From Syngnathus acus (lineage: Eukaryota; Chordata; Actinopteri; Syngnathiformes; Syngnathidae), in contig NC_051090.1 of assembly GCF_901709675.1 (NCBI RefSeq), positions 1,485,342 to 1,549,341 of the forward strand: DNA of 64,000 nucleotides. Direction: 5' to 3'. The notes under the pieces were generated by a model. The model saw only the letters and a list, made by a program, of their open reading frames with translations, ran no database searches and was not told the DNA's origin. Each line of letters starts with the position of its first letter. The first letter of the stretch is position 1. The position numbers and the translations under genes are program-made. This document shows, one piece after another, positions 34,401 through 49,237 of the stretch.

Positions 34401-37400
34401 TGCTTTTTCCATAATGTGTAATCCCCTCGTGAAAATATTCTTTTCAGCCTGAAGGAGTAGTGTTCATATGTCAGATGGGCATGAAATGGATTTACCACAG
34501 TTTTTTTTTCTTTCTGGGTAAATACATAAAGCTCCTTTTTCTTTTTTTCCACGTCTGCTCAAGCATATAAAGCACAGATAAATATATAGAGTATTTATTG
34601 CCTAATCCAAATGCCTCCAAAATGTCACCTGTCGTCTGGATTGACTGCTCTCGTTTCTATTTTCCAAAACATCAAAGTTATAGTTTCTCTTCATCTTTAA
34701 GGCTGGAATATTTATTCGGGGCATTTTAGATTTGATGACTCACTGTTTGGATAGCCGCGGTGTGTTCATATTCTGTTTGTGTTAATGTTTGCATCCGGAC
34801 GTCTTACCCCAATATGTGTGTGCACTGGAGTGTGCGTGTTGTCAAATAGGTAGCAACTTGTCATCCGTAAAGTTGTCTTATCCTTTGGAGTTTGCAGCCG
34901 CGAAAACCAGAGATGACATTTTGACCTCAGCAAAATATTTTACATAATGGCCAATACTTAAATTGAGTAAAATGACAGCAGTAAATTCATCTAGAAAAAC
35001 CTCAGTGAAGCTCGTAAAATGGAGGCAAATAATCAGTTTGGTTTGGAAGTCCGTGAAAGCATATCAAGTGGTCTGATTGCTTCGAGCGGACTGTGCGTTG
35101 CCCACAGCGATGAATACAAAAGTCATTAGAATGGCTGTGGTGACACCGCCGCGCTGTCTGCGGCATTTCAGCCAATGCACTCACATTTCACTATGTGTGA
35201 GTACTTCTCAGGATCACAAAGTTAAATACCAACAAGCCCTTGGGTCTGATGGCACAGTGTTTGAAAACGACCTTCACGCTGGAAGAGCAGATAAGTTTGT
35301 CTTTTGTAAGTGCAAAAGTCGCTATTTTAATAGCTATCCTTTTATTGCCTCCTTATCCAATTTCAAATGTTCTTTTCTTTATAATTCTCGTGAGATTGTG
35401 TTTTGTGCAGTCTTTTAATGTAAGTTAAAAGTCTTGTGTATATTAACTCATTCACTGCCAACTCAGTTCATATCTGCGACGTCTAAAACCGCCAATGGCA
35501 CTGAATGAGTTCATAACAAATATTTCCATGAGAAGACAAGCTGTCCAAAAAGCTTAAGCTTTGTTTTTCACACTTATTTGAATGTGCTAATTAATTTTCT
35601 GAGTGTCATCTCCCTCTTGATCCCTCTGGTAGAATAACATAATATTGTTGTTTTGCTATATTTGCCACAGTATTGTTAAAGTGTGTTGAAAACAGTTGCA
35701 GGAAAGCAATGATGACAGAGCAGCATTGTATCCACCAGCTAGCAGACCTCTTTTCCAAAGCAATAAGTCTGGGCTTGTTGCAAGCAATAAAGTAGCAACA
35801 ACGACGACGACGAAAAACACCACCTTTTACTGCACGTTAGCATTGTGCGATCCGGGAAGCTGACGCGCCGAGTAACAATGCATTGATGCTTTTGATGTAA
35901 TTGACCGCTTTACCTGCTTGTGGGTGCTTTCTAACCTTGACCATTCATTCTCTTTGAGAGCAAGTAACACCTACTTTTGCGGCCGGCTTGACACAAAATA
36001 ACCTCGCAGATACTTGGAGTGATATTAATGTGCTTTGCCCCTGATGGATTCTGACAATCACATGAGTGGCTCTGATGCTGAAATGTGTCTAGTCAAAAAA
36101 GGGCTGGCGAATGTTTAAGACAAAAATTTCAAACTCAAGGCCCGGGGGCCAGATATGGCCCGTCACATAATTTTATGTGGCCTGTGAAGACACATTTTGC
36201 ATTGACTTTGTGTCATGATCAATATAAGTATTTTACTAGTCTCTAATTTCAAAACTATTTATTCATCAGTTTGTTTTGTAGCCTATACTGTATATCGAAG
36301 TCAATCATAATGACCCTCCGAGGGAAACTATGACTACAAAAATGAGTTTGACACCTCCGATTTCAGACTTATCCACTGTGTCATTGTAAAAAGCTGACTT
36401 ACTCTATGTTTGTGCTTTTCTCAGATAAGTTGTTTGGAAAGAGGCTGCTGCAGGCTGGCAGACACGTCATGTCTCATAAGTCTTGGATGAAGACGGTGCC
36501 CACAGAAAACTGTGACGTCCTCATGACATTTGCAGGTCAACCGATCAAACACACCAAAATGCTCTCCTGTGCAATCATTCATTTGTGTCCCAGTTTTCAA
36601 CCATAATGTTAAATGAAAATGATGATTATTTCCATCCCCATCCCAGATACGACAGATGATCACACGTTGCTATGGCTACTCAACCACATCCGGCTGGGAA
36701 TTCCAGAGCTCATCATCCAAATCCGTCATCATAAGCGTACGCGGGTCTACGCATTCTTCGTCACCGCCACCTATGAAAAGTAAGACAAGGTGCCATATTG
36801 GTTTCCAAAATTGACAGTAGCATATGAGTGATTTAACACAGTTGGTCTGGTTAGCATCTCTGTAGCACTTCTCTGAGTTTTTTGGGGGGGTAACTTCTAA
36901 CCAGAATTGATCATGCTGCAGCTTTTGTAAGCACTGCAAATCATCAATGACGATGTCTCAGCACTCCACAGCTCTCGCTTATTTTCAAAGTAGTTTCACT
37001 CCATCGGCACCCAAGTGGAACTTTCATTTCTCTTGTTTTAAAAGTGGCCATCAAACGAGCGCAGAAGCTTTTTTACCGTCGGTTTGGTGCATATTGAAAA
37101 TGCGGCTCAGAGCGGCCGGCACGCAATCTGCCATGTCGTGAAAATGGAATAGGAAGTGGTGAAAGGGAATGGAGAGGGCTATTCTCGTGGACAGGCTGCG
37201 GTTAAAATGAGGATAATGGAAAAGGAAGATGACATGGGAGGTCCTATATTGCAGGAGGAGGCTAGAGAGACCACTTTCTCAAAGTATACCAGCGGGCTTT
37301 AGATGAAATGATCAAGAAGAAGGATTCCCCCCCCCTCCTCCCTTTCTCTCCCTGCATCTTGAGAATGATTTTCTCGTGCTGACGGGTGAGCTGTTTTATG

Positions 37401-40400
37401 AATCTGGATGTCAATCTGACGCTCGACTGGTCGCCAGTCAAGCACAAACTCTTCAACTCTTGTACAATTTAAAGTGGAATGTGCAGGGGTGTTTTTTTTT
37501 ATGTTCTTGGAATAACATACATAGGGAGAAGGCTTTGCTGAGATTCAAAGTCACATCCGTTGACTATGAGGCAAGATGTGCTAAGTCTTGTGGGCATTTC
37601 CAGTGCGCACAACGGTAACGTAGTGGTGAGACATTTTCTTTCATTCCTATAACTTAATTTCTTGCCTTCTTCAGATGAATTGCTCGCTTCATTTCTTTTA
37701 TTATTGCAAAATTCTGCTGCTCAGAAGCTTGGATCAGCTGAGGGATTTATCTTGTCACCAGACTTGTTTAACTTGTACAGTGGCAAACTTGAGGATAAGC
37801 CTGAAGGGTTGAAGGCAAACAGCAAGATCATCTTTGCTATGCTGATGACATTATCATATTTGCTAATTCTAACCTTGTCCTGAAGTGACTTTTCAACATT
37901 GCGGTATTTTCAAAATGAAAGACGTGAGAGTGCCAATGTAAAAAAACAAAGACCAAAAGCATGAGTATCATATTTTTTGGACTATGAATTCCATAATATT
38001 GTTGGCTTATTTTTGGAGTTAAGTAAATAGTTGTGTATTATCATCTGTGCCCAGAAGGTGGCGGTAATGCACCAAAAGTATTTGAAAAAAGTCAAAAGAA
38101 AATAGAAGAAATTTTAGCAAATGTGAGTAAATTTAGTTTGTCAGTGTACCATTGGTATTTGACAACTTTTGGGATTTAATGTCTTTTTTTTCCCCCCATG
38201 TTCAGTCTCATTTCAACAAAAATAAATTTTAAAAAAGGCCTCCAGTTCTTTTCCTAAAACTGCGCTGCCCACCACACTACTAAGCTGCGACACACACGCT
38301 TACAGCTCTTTTTTTAAAACTGTAATCCATCATGGATTTGAGCGCATTGTTTCCCCAAGAGCCCGGATGGAGGTTGCAGGCCCACCTAGATTGCATGTTC
38401 ACGTAGAGGTGAGATGACGCCATCCCTCCATCCAGTGAACAGAGGACATGTGGCTGGCTGATTGCAGCCTTTGGGAAGGGCAGACGGAGAGAAGGAAAGG
38501 GAAGGATGGCAGCTGGATAAAAGGAGAGGAAGGAGATATAAAAAGGATGGGGGTTGGGTGCTTTGGTCGAAGGGAAATTAGAGGAGGAGACAGCAAGATG
38601 AAGATGGAACACAGCCGGCGAGCTGGAATGACTCGAAGACAAATACAGCACCGTTCAGAAAGCACAACTGCACTGCACACGTTTATTGCACCAACAAATG
38701 AAAAGCGGAATTATTATTACTATTGGGAATATACGTATTACAAATATTCTATTTTCTTCACGACCTTCCTAATATTTTATTGAGAAGTCAGGCGAAAGCG
38801 ACTTGTGTTTTTAATTTTTTTTTATTTATATCTTTTATTTATTTACACGTACCTGTCAGAGCTCTATTATTACACTAAATGTAATTGTTTTGTGGTACTT
38901 GGCAGTAATTTGGGATTTTGAAAAAAAAAAAAAAAAGGCAATGTGTTTTTGCTAGCAGCACAGGAACATAGTGGTTAGGCACACGTTGAAGGTTTGAAGT
39001 GTAAATCAATTTTCAATCTTCTCCCTGTGCTTGGGTGGATTTGCACCAGATAATGGAATTCCCTCCCACAATAAAAAAAAAAAAAGAAAAAAAGTATGAC
39101 AGGTTAATTGGGTTAACTCTTTTTGCAGCTTGTTGCGAGGCGCCGAAGAAATGGGCCTGAGGAAAGCGGTGAAGCCCGAGTTTGGAGCAGGAACACGGAG
39201 CTTCTCCTGTGAGGAGGACTACATCTATGAGAACATCGAGAGCGAGCTGTGCTTCTTCACCTCGCAGGTCCGTTCGCAAAAACACACTTGCGTGCACATG
39301 CTTGCAACACAAAAAAATATATATAATTCTGTCACCAGGAGAGGCAGAGCATAATTAAATACTGGCTGGATAATCTACGTGCCAAACATGGAGAGGTGCT
39401 TCATAATATCAATTTCCTGGAAGGCCAACCAATCAGTAAGCCGCATCATTTTCCATTTCTCTAACTATATTGGCTTGATTTATGAACGGTGCCCAATGAT
39501 TGGTTCTAGTTCCGGAGCTGAGTGCACGAGGTGTGATCCAGCAGATGTTTCCCCTTCACGAACAGCACGTCCTGAGTCACTTAATGACGTCTTGGGTCCA
39601 GGCCGTTTGTGAGAAACAGCCTTTAGGTCAGTTCAACGGAACACAAATTGTTTTGTCCAGTGAGGAGGACTGAGCTTTGTTTGTTTGTGTTCCAGATGAT
39701 ATCTGTGACTACTTTGGTGTGAAGATAGCCATGTACTTTGCCTGGCTGGGTTTTTACACCACTTCTATGTTGTACCCTGCTGTGATCGGATTTGTACTGT
39801 GGATGCTCACCGAGTCGGATCAGGTGAGACGTGTTATCAATACGTGATTGGGCAATATCAGTAGATTAGTCAATCATTTTGTAGAAATACCGCAAAATGG
39901 CAACAAAGCACTTTTTTCTTGCAGTTAAGGTTATGGCCTGATTGAATTAAGAAATGTATATTAATATTAAAAATTTGCGAGACTCTCCACTTGATCAATT
40001 CTTCTTATCATTTAATTATTTTGCTGCCTCAGACGAGCCGTGACATCTGCTGCGTGGTCTTTGCGCTTTTCAACGTGGTGTGGGCCACTTTGTTTCTGGA
40101 ACGGTGGAAGAGGAGAGGTGCCGAGCTGGCGTACAAATGGGGAACTCTAGACACGCCTGCCGAATCCCTGGAGGAACCACGTCCTCAGTTCCGGGTCTGA
40201 AAGATTCCAACTTTTATCTTCTCTCTTGTCTTGGCCTCTCTTTCATGCCTTTCTTTCTTGATGCCTGGGCAGGGAGTCAAGCGCTGTAGTCCTGTCACAG
40301 GACGTGAGGAGTTCTACTACCCGCCTTGGCGGAGACGTGTGTTCAGGTGGCTGGTCAGCTTGCCCATCTGTCTTCTGTGTCTCTGTTTTGTCTTCCTGGT

Positions 40401-43400
40401 TATGCTCATCTGTTTTGAGCTACAGGTAGGTCACCTGCCTTTATAATTAATTAAATTAATTGATTTAAATTAAAATATAAATTACATTGGTTTAAAATGA
40501 ATTAAATTAAATTTCAGTCACATTTACCTAGAAAATTCTGAGGGATTAAAAAACCAGGAATGAGTGTTTTGTCATTCCAGGAGTTTGTGATGGGGATCAA
40601 GGAAATGCCTCGGCTGGCTCGCTTCATCCCGAAGATAATGCTCGCTATCACTGTGACTGCGTGTGATGAGGTCTACAGGAAAATTGCTTGCTGGCTCAAT
40701 GACATGGGTAAATGTCACCAGTCCTCAATTGATCTTTTAGTGAAAAAACTGAAGACAATAATTCAGATATGAATCATTTGAATTGCACTACAACAGTCAT
40801 TTTTCTGTTTCCACAGAAAACTATCGACTCCAGAGTGCCTATGAGAAAAATCTCATCATCAAAATGGTTCTTGTGAGTGATTAATCCAACATAATCTACA
40901 GCTGACTTTTTTTTTTTTTTTGCTTTCTCACTTTGATGACATCTCATTTTCTCCCACAGTTTCAGTTCGTAAATTCATATCTCAGCCTTTTTTACATTGG
41001 ATTCTACCTCAAAGACATGGAGCGGCTCAAAGAGGTGAGAATGGGCACATTTTCATTCTTCATATGAAGAAGTGGATATTACTTTCTGAGGATGATATTA
41101 TTGACTTAATGCCTAAACTTCCCAGCTCAGCGGTTTCGCTTGTCTGAGAACCAAATCATGACGATCCTCTTTTAATAACATTTTTGATATTGTTGTGGTC
41201 TTTGTCAGATGCTGGCCACTCTGCTCATCATCCGCCAGTTCCTTCAAAACGTGAAGGAGGTGCTGCAGCCTTACGTGTATGAGCGCCACAAGTTGGGCGA
41301 GCTGACTTTGCGAGCCCTGTGGGACCTGTCGCTCTCCGTGCTGCTAAAATACGCCAGGCTGGCTGCTGGAAAAGCACAGGCCGCGCCCACCGACGCGGCC
41401 ATGCCGGGATCTGGTCTGAGGGGCACCAGGCCCGGGTCGGGGCACACGGACAAAAGGTCAGGCCCTCTATAGCTCACAAAATTAAGATTTCATGCAATTT
41501 GTCACACGAGTGATTTTCAACCAGTTTATATTGACCGATTAACCTCACTCTGTCTTTTTGTTCAATACAGGGAAAAGAAGTGTTTGAACGGGGGGTGCGG
41601 GGTGCCCGACGAGGAGGAAAGCGGCGAGAGGGACGAGGCTGACAGCGGGAGGTTCAGCGAAGGAGAAACCGAGGATGAAAATCTGATCGATTGCGGTTTG
41701 AAACTGAGGAAAGTCAGCTTTATAGAGAAGGTTTGTCAAATTGGGACACAAATATCATTTATAGCACCTTTTGCCATCTAGTGGAGGACAATAGAGTGAG
41801 GTTGTCTGTCACTATGTCACTGGTGTAGATGGTTGAACAAAGATCTATTGTCTGAAGTGAAATTGAAGATGATTCTTTCTCTTCTTTCTATTCCTGTGTG
41901 TAGCTGGACAGGAGGCCGCTGTGTAGCGGCCACCAAGGGGACAATAGTTTTATGGAGGAAGGGAGCCCAACTATGGTGGATAAAGGAATGGACCCGACCT
42001 CTGTGTTTTCAGTGTGTGACGACGAGTTTGATAATGGCGTCCATGACGTGAAGGAGGCAGGTGGGGGCGTGGCACAGTCGGAGGGAATCAACCACGCCGC
42101 TGCCGCTGTTCCGCCTGCCTCCAGGAGCGAGAACAGCGCACCGTTGCGAAATCGGAGAAGAGGCCGCAGCACAGAGCGGGGCGAAGTTACGTCAAAGAGG
42201 GAATCGTGGATCGACCCTCCGGAAGTGAAGGAGAGCACCGCGCTTACTCAGGCGGAGATAGAGAGCTGCATGCAGACTTACGAGGTACAAGGGACCAGCA
42301 GTTGCAAATTTGTTCTTTAAATGACAGTGGCACCAAGTTATAAACCTTTCAAATATTACAAAGCAACTTTTATCAAAAATGTGGTTCTCCAAAATCCTTC
42401 GCTTGCTGTTGATGTGGCCAATCATTTGTCAGGACACTTTCCAGGACTACCAGGAGATGTTTGTCCAGTTTGGCTATGTGGTGCTGTTCTCCTCGGCGTT
42501 CCCTCTGGCTGCCCTGTGCGCGCTTCTCAACAACATCATCGAGATCCGCAGCGACGCCTTCAAGCTGTGCACGGGTCTGCAGAGGCCGTTTGGTCTCCGA
42601 GTGGAGAGCATTGGCCAGTGGCAGGTCAGAAGGAAAACTCCTGAGGCTCACCTCTAAACAAAATAATTCTGTACACACACACCCGCTCCCTCTCCTGTTT
42701 CAGTCTGCAATGGAAGCCATGGGTCTGATCGCCATCATTGTCAACTGTTACCTGATTGGTCAATGTGGTCAGCTGCAGCGCCTCTTCCCCTGGCTCAGCC
42801 CTGAGATGGCCATCATCTCCATTGTCATCCTCGAGGTACCGCACCTCAACATGGCCAAAATTGATTGTGTGGCCATTGCACCTAATTGGAGCCAAGTGTA
42901 GATACGATTTGCGCCAAGATAAAATGCTTCACTTCTTTGGCCCCAAGTGGTCTTCCCTTAAGCAGACCTTAGAGATGACACGTCATCAGAAAGTCGAGGA
43001 CGGTGGCAAGTCTTGTCCTCAAGTACCCGCAACGTATTTGTGTTGTGGTGCTGGGAGCCCACAGCTCCATAGCTGTCTTTAATAAGATAAGGTAAACAGC
43101 CTGCAGCACTATCTTGGCCTGATAACCAAATTAGGCTTATTTCAAGGGAAACTAAAGAGCCCGAGTGTTGCATCCATAAAGGTTTTTGTCTCATATTCAT
43201 TCGTGTGCGCTCGTCCTCCTGTCGACCTGTCTGCTTGTCTCTCCGCAGCACTTCGCTGTCCTCTTGAAGTATGTCATCCATGTGGCCATTCCTGACATTC
43301 CAACATGGGTCAAAGAGGAGATGGCTAAACTGGATTATCAGCGCAGGGAGGCCTTTAAGGTGAATTATGAGAACGCATAATAAGTGAGGAGGAGGGGGGG

Positions 43401-44344
43401 GGTCATATGGACAAATTGGTCAAGTGCCAACCACTTAAGACTGAGACAGGCAAGATTTTTTTGGGCCACCCAGTTGGTATAAAAAAAAAACAACAGCTTC
43501 AAATTCTCATCACCATCAGTACAGCCATATTAGAATTAATTTTAGACCGAAGAGACTAAAGTTTGTCCTGCAAATGCTTTCTGTCAGCAGTAGTGTTCAG
43601 AAATAAAAGCAGTGTCCCCGTTACACCGTTGTGTTTTTGCTCCCTCTGCAGAAACACGAGCGTCAGGCTCAGCAGCACTACCAGCAGCTGCAGAGGAAGA
43701 AACGGGAGGAGGAGGAGAGGCAGAGGCAAGTGGAGCACATGGCCCGCAGAGAAAGAGAAAGGGATGACAGCAAGGGAGACGCGGCCGGGGATCACCACCA
43801 CGACAAAAGCCACAGCGGCAAATCGCGCCCTGCCAGCGGCGGCAGCAGCGGTGGTGGCGGTGGGACGGACAAGCCCAAGAGGCCCAGCTCGCTCTTGGCC
43901 AACAACAACGTGATGAAGCTCAAACAGATCATACCGCTGCAGAGTAAGTTCTCCTCAGGTGGCGCCCGCTCCCCTCAGTCGCCCACCGAAGCAAAACTGC
44001 CAGGGTTCCTCAGCTTCAAATTCCTCAAATCGCCCGAGAATAAGAAGGAGGCCGCCACCAACGGTACATCTGCATCATCCTCTTCATCATCAGGTAGCAG
44101 CTCGCAGGAGCGTTCTCAGTCACCCAGCAAAGCCTTCAACCCTGGCAAATTGTTTAATTTTGGAAAACCCGAAGCGGGGACTTGCATCAATGGCGCGCCG
44201 CCGCCCAGATCCGGGGAAGGATCCTCGGCGGCAGAGAAACCGGCCTCCAGGTCCGACTTGAACGGTATCCCGGACGAAATCCCCTCTCCTGGCGGGGAGG
44301 GGTCAGAGGACGGTGAGTTGGACCCTCCCGGCCCCAAAGTCTAG
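31443..44344 (+). CDS. ano8: Anoctamin-8 (TMEM16H)
   Basis: Predicted 1127 aa (human 1232), TMEM16 family; mammalian ANO8 works at ER-plasma membrane contacts. Exons: 31443-31611, 36425-36535, 36647-36779, 39129-39267, 39339-39435, 39510-39626, 39696-39823, 40033-40194, 40273-40425, 40581-40707, 40817-40872, 40960-41034, 41209-41456, 41571-41730, 41904-42284, 42433-42624, 42704-42835, 43249-43359 and 43652-44344; all phases close. The first exon gives an Ala/Gly-rich cytosolic tail. The dimerisation region follows (LFGKRLLQAGRHVMSHKSWM, NLLRGAEEMGLRKAVKP). Hydrophobic helices start in the 39696 exon (FAWLGFYTTSMLYPAVIGFV) and continue through 42835. An acidic loop (EEESGERDEADSGRFSEGET) splits the membrane domain. 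The last exon gives a charged helix (QRKKREEEERQRQ) and a Ser/Pro/Gly-rich tail. Introns 1 and 3 are unusually long for this window. Confidence 0.97.
31621..31645 (+). repeat. (GCCCG)5 pentanucleotide repeat
   Basis: Five perfect GCCCG units beginning 10 bases after the first exon/intron boundary of ano8. Confidence 0.95.
35445..35511. mobile_element. 67-bp MITE-like element
   Basis: Starts AACTCATTCACTGCCA and ends TGGCACTGAATGAGTT, a 15-16-bp inverted repeat with one mismatch or indel around a 35-bp core. AACTCATTCACTGCCA-type ends are familiar from short fish MITEs. Confidence 0.7.
36129..36357. mobile_element. hAT-like non-autonomous relic
   Basis: The left end TCAAACTCAAGGCCCGGGGG pairs with the right end ATGAGTTTGACACCTC in inverted orientation. 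The inside has GCCAGATATGGCCCGTCACA, a typical fish hAT-relative phrase. It lies immediately upstream of ano8 exon 2 (36425). Confidence 0.7.
36780..39128 (+). other. ano8 intron 3 (2.3 kb) with LINE relic
   Basis: Apart from the reverse-transcriptase fragment at 37662-37888 and a G/A-rich tract near 38450-38620, it contains no recognised feature. Confidence 0.6.
37662..37888 (+). pseudogene. Non-LTR retrotransposon reverse transcriptase fragment
   Basis: One frame reads GFILSPDLFNLYS, the motif just before the catalytic block in LINE reverse transcriptases. After a frame change, 37838-37885 reads YADDIIIFANSNLVLK, containing the YADD catalytic motif, followed by a stop. The two parts are out of frame and flanked by non-coding intron, so this is a dead fragment. 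Confidence 0.75.
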
Positions 44345-46870
44345 TAGCTCCTTTTGGTTTCACCTCAACGGAAGAACTTAAGAGTGGAGACGTGTGGCAA
44401 GAGCAGGCCACCTACTTGAAGTTGAAATGGATTCCTGTTGTTTTTGGTTCTCCTGAACAACAAGCTAGACTTGATCAGAACCATGTTGAACCTTCTGTCA
44501 CGCGTACACGACACACACACACACACAATCATGTCTGCAATACATAAAGAAATGCATGAGCTGCATTTCTTATCATTTGAAGCCTTCAAAGCAAAAAGCT
44601 GTGATTCTTAATTTCTTCTGTGGCCAATTGTGAGCATCTTCCAAAAGCCTTCAAGCGAGGAAGAAGGATCTCTAAATGTACTAGAGTGTTTCTTAGTCAT
44701 TGCAAATCAGTATTAGACAGCTATCTTGTTTTTAACTGTGAAATATTTGGCCCCTCCTCTTTTTAGGTGGAAAAAAAGAAAAGAAAAGCAATATTAATGG
44801 CGTCTGAATTTTGTGTAATGCTGCAGTTTTATTGTGACCCAACCCCTTTAGCGGGGCATCCTTGATGTGTACGCCCCGCTTTATTTTTAAAGCCGAGGTG
44901 AGGTCTAAGCTTTGTAAACATCTTCTCATCTGTGGCAATATAGGATTCTTTCGCAACAACGTCAGTCAACAAGGTTCTTCATTTCACAGCGTCCAAACAC
45001 ACTTGGCGACTGAGTGGCAAATTCAAATGTTTGCACTCTGCCTGACACATTATGCAAACTGGACTGTATAGATTTCCTCCTTTCGCACAGTACATAAGCA
45101 GAAATAGTCCATGTTTATTTTTGCAAGTTGCTCTCGTGACGGGATTGCTTTATCAGTGCTAATCTTTTTAGTTTTGACCAAAGTGGTATTTCTTCCACGA
45201 TACTGTTATTGTGGATGCTTGGTTTTAATTTTCAGTTCTGCACTTTCAACAACAGATGGCGCCAGATTTCTTGTGTTACCAATTTCTTTTCTTTTTTTTT
45301 TAAACACTGGAAGGCGACAATAGTGTGCAGACTGAGCCAAGATGGTGCAGAGAAGGCATCGCCATTTTGGCTTGAGAGGCATTACCTATGCATTCCCACA
45401 TCACTGATACTGATAAGGGGTTTGGCAATAACAGAGGACACTTACCTGGAAGAATCACTTTGTCACTCTGCATCGTCTCAGTCTTATGCATCTCAGTCAC
45501 TGCATCAGTAGAGTTGTTCTTCTGTGTCAACATAGACCTTTGTTTTAATGTCACTGTAGGTCCATGAGTGAGGAGTAAAAATGTGTCTTTCGCATTACAT
45601 TACATGCAATAAGGGATATGTTGACAAACTATCAGATTGTTTTTAAATATTTTGAGGTGGTGATTATAAATACCAGGCTGGGAGAAGTGTATGATTTTCA
45701 GATGGGAAAAACCAGGATACTGAAATCACAAGTTCATGCTGTACAATAGATATCATTCACATAGACCACTTAAAGATGACATATCATGGTTATAAATCCA
45801 TCCTTTTTACATTTGACTCATTCTGAGGAGCAAGCCGTTTTGGTGCGGTCTGTTTAAATGCAAATGAGATACGTCACACCCTTTTTTAGCGGAAGTAGCG
45901 TTTTCCTGCACCGCAAACTTTTGGATTGATTAAACGATGTCAACAGCAGACGAATGAATTTAACATATTATTGTGTTCCCCCAAGAATAAAAGAGCACCT
46001 TCGATGGAATTCATCTGACACAACTACTCAAAATACACCCGGAAGTGAAACTATAGAGTGCATAAAGCTAAAATTAGCAGAAAGACTGATGCTAATGCTA
46101 TGAAAACGAGGGTATCGTAGACACGCAATAATATGAAAGTCAAATAGAGTTTTTGTGTCATTTCATGCTTACCGCTTTACTCAATCCGTCGTTTCCATAG
46201 ATTGAAGGAACTGAACCCTCAATGAGACGAAGTTTTTCGGCAAATCCTTCTCTGTGTTGATGAACGCGTCCAACAACGGAACATAATTGAGAAACCGTTT
46301 GGTCCCACCCATTACCTTGTTTGGTAGTGCCGCCCCATCGACTGTGCCGTTATAGATAAAAAGTAAAAAAAAAGATCCCCCAAACAGATTATAAAAGTAT
46401 TTCTACAACATCTGGCGGGATAGAATAAACTTTTAACAATCGTGGAGACTCCAAGTGAAATGTAATTAAAAGGTAAAAAAAAAAAAAAAAGTTGATTTTC
46501 CATGATATATCAAATGTATTCATCAGTTTGTTTTTTTGCTGCAGAAACTCCAAACATCAGAAAACTAGGTCATGTTTCCTAGTTGACAAATTTATTGATG
46601 TTTCAGAAGAGCAACTCAAAAGTAAAAGAAACATTTCCCTGTTATTGTAAGACGTGAACATCTGGCCGTCAACATTGCTACAAATACATAGAACACAATC
46701 ATCATCATCAATTGATGCCTCGCAGAACATCATGCAGCTCTTCCAATGTACAAAAACTCTTTTAAAAGTCAATAACTGGGAAATTAAAGTATTTATGTTT
46801 TAATTTATTTTGTCATATTTTTGTAAGATCTGAAAAAGTTGATAGTTAATAAAACTATTTAAAATGCATT
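44345..46870 (+). other. Probable ano8 3' UTR
   Basis: There is no coding potential after the ano8 stop. An AATAAA at 46848-46853 is a likely end signal, so the 3' UTR could reach 2.5 kb. It includes an (AC)n run at 44511-44527 and an octamer-like ATGCAAATGAG near 45860-45870. The opposing dda1 3' UTR probably ends within about 120 bp. Confidence 0.5.
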
Positions 46871-46971
46871 TTGTGGTGTCTGTCGTTTTGAATAGAATGA
46901 CCCATCCATTTTAGCATGACTGATCTTTTTTTAAACTGATAAAAGCACACAATAACAATGGTGCCAGTCCA

Positions 46972-48284
46972 GTTTTATTTCAGCAAAGCTAGAAAACAAA
47001 ATCCATCTGATCTAACACGCAAAATAGGGAAAAGGCTTCAGGTGTTGTGAAACAGTCTTAGCTGAAGCATAAAATGAAATGATACCTGAAACTGACAACG
47101 GGTATACCGCGAGGTGTCAAACTACATGATTTCATTCCCATCGCATATACTACCTGTTTTTATACATATATAAATCTTTATTCAGTATTGTAATGGACAT
47201 CAAAAGAAAGCGAGGGAACAAAATGCAATACGGACTGCATGCTAAATACAGAACCTCTCTAACTCGCAGTGTGGAACTACTAAGTCACCAAAACCAAGGT
47301 GATGCGAGAAGACAACAGGATCCAAACTCTGACGACCAGTTGTAAGGCCTCTAAGGCTAACAATCCAGAAATGCTATAATGGGGGGAGAAAAAAAAAATC
47401 TGGCAAGGCCAGATCACATCAATTCTGCACTGAGGTTTTTACAATGTACCTAAATAAATGTATATAACAAATGCACATTAAGTTAAATTATGGAATTGGC
47501 ATTTATTTACACAAAATGCAGTCTTTCTTTCCTGTGTAACTTTTGCTCAAACCAGGAAATCCAACATTCGGTTGTACAACCCCTTAGCCTCACTTGGATG
47601 GTAGGTGCAAACGGCATTTGTCGCGATTACAAAATAAAAAAAAAAATAACACGCCAAGCCGAACGATGAGGGAGCGATACACTGCAAGGACACACGAGCG
47701 TGGCGCTTCTATTTTGTGCTGTTCTTCACAGTGCATTCTTGGTTGTGTGGATTTCCAAGAGTGGGGAGAAACATCATGACTGTTACAGAGTGGGCAGTGA
47801 AACTGAGAAGGGGGAGGGGGGGGGGGGCACTTTGGCAGGCAGGAAGCGCGTTGCCGTACTTAAACAAGAAACACAAGAGAACGCCAGAAGTCAAATTGAG
47901 ACACTTTTGAGAATAGACTTGTCAAGTCACTTGCCAACTTTCGACGAATCAATTACCTCACATGTACAGCACGTTACACACACAGCTCAGCATGCATACA
48001 AACATACACTACATGTATCCTAACATACGGCACAGACAGCCCGGCCCAATACGGTCTTCTGTTCAGTTCTCAGAGAGCGCTTGCAAATCTGAGTGGGCTT
48101 GCGTTCCTTCTTCAGTAAAGCCCTCAATGAGCTGACCACCGAAGACCTCCGCTGAGGAGAAGTACAGGTCCTCGCCACGCAGCGGAGCGGCCATAAGCTG
48201 TCACCCTTTCTTTTTCGATTCGTTTGGATCGCCTATGCCCCGCACACACAGACACACGCGCGCACACACACGCACACATACACT
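46972..48284 (-). other. Probable dda1 3' UTR
   Basis: Runs from the dda1 stop to TTTATT at about 46974, which reads AATAAA on minus. Contains a poly-G tract (47812-47827) and a (CA)n/(CG) run at 48241-48282. No open frame is convincing. Confidence 0.5.

Positions 48285-49237
<953 letters not shown>

Larger units (their letters stand above)
31612..36424 (+). other. ano8 intron 1 (4.8 kb)
   Basis: The longest intron in the window. It starts with a GGCCC pentamer run just after the donor, and includes a 67-bp MITE at 35445-35511 and a hAT-like relic at 36129-36357. Otherwise it is AT-rich single-copy sequence with no supported exon on either strand. Confidence 0.7.
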
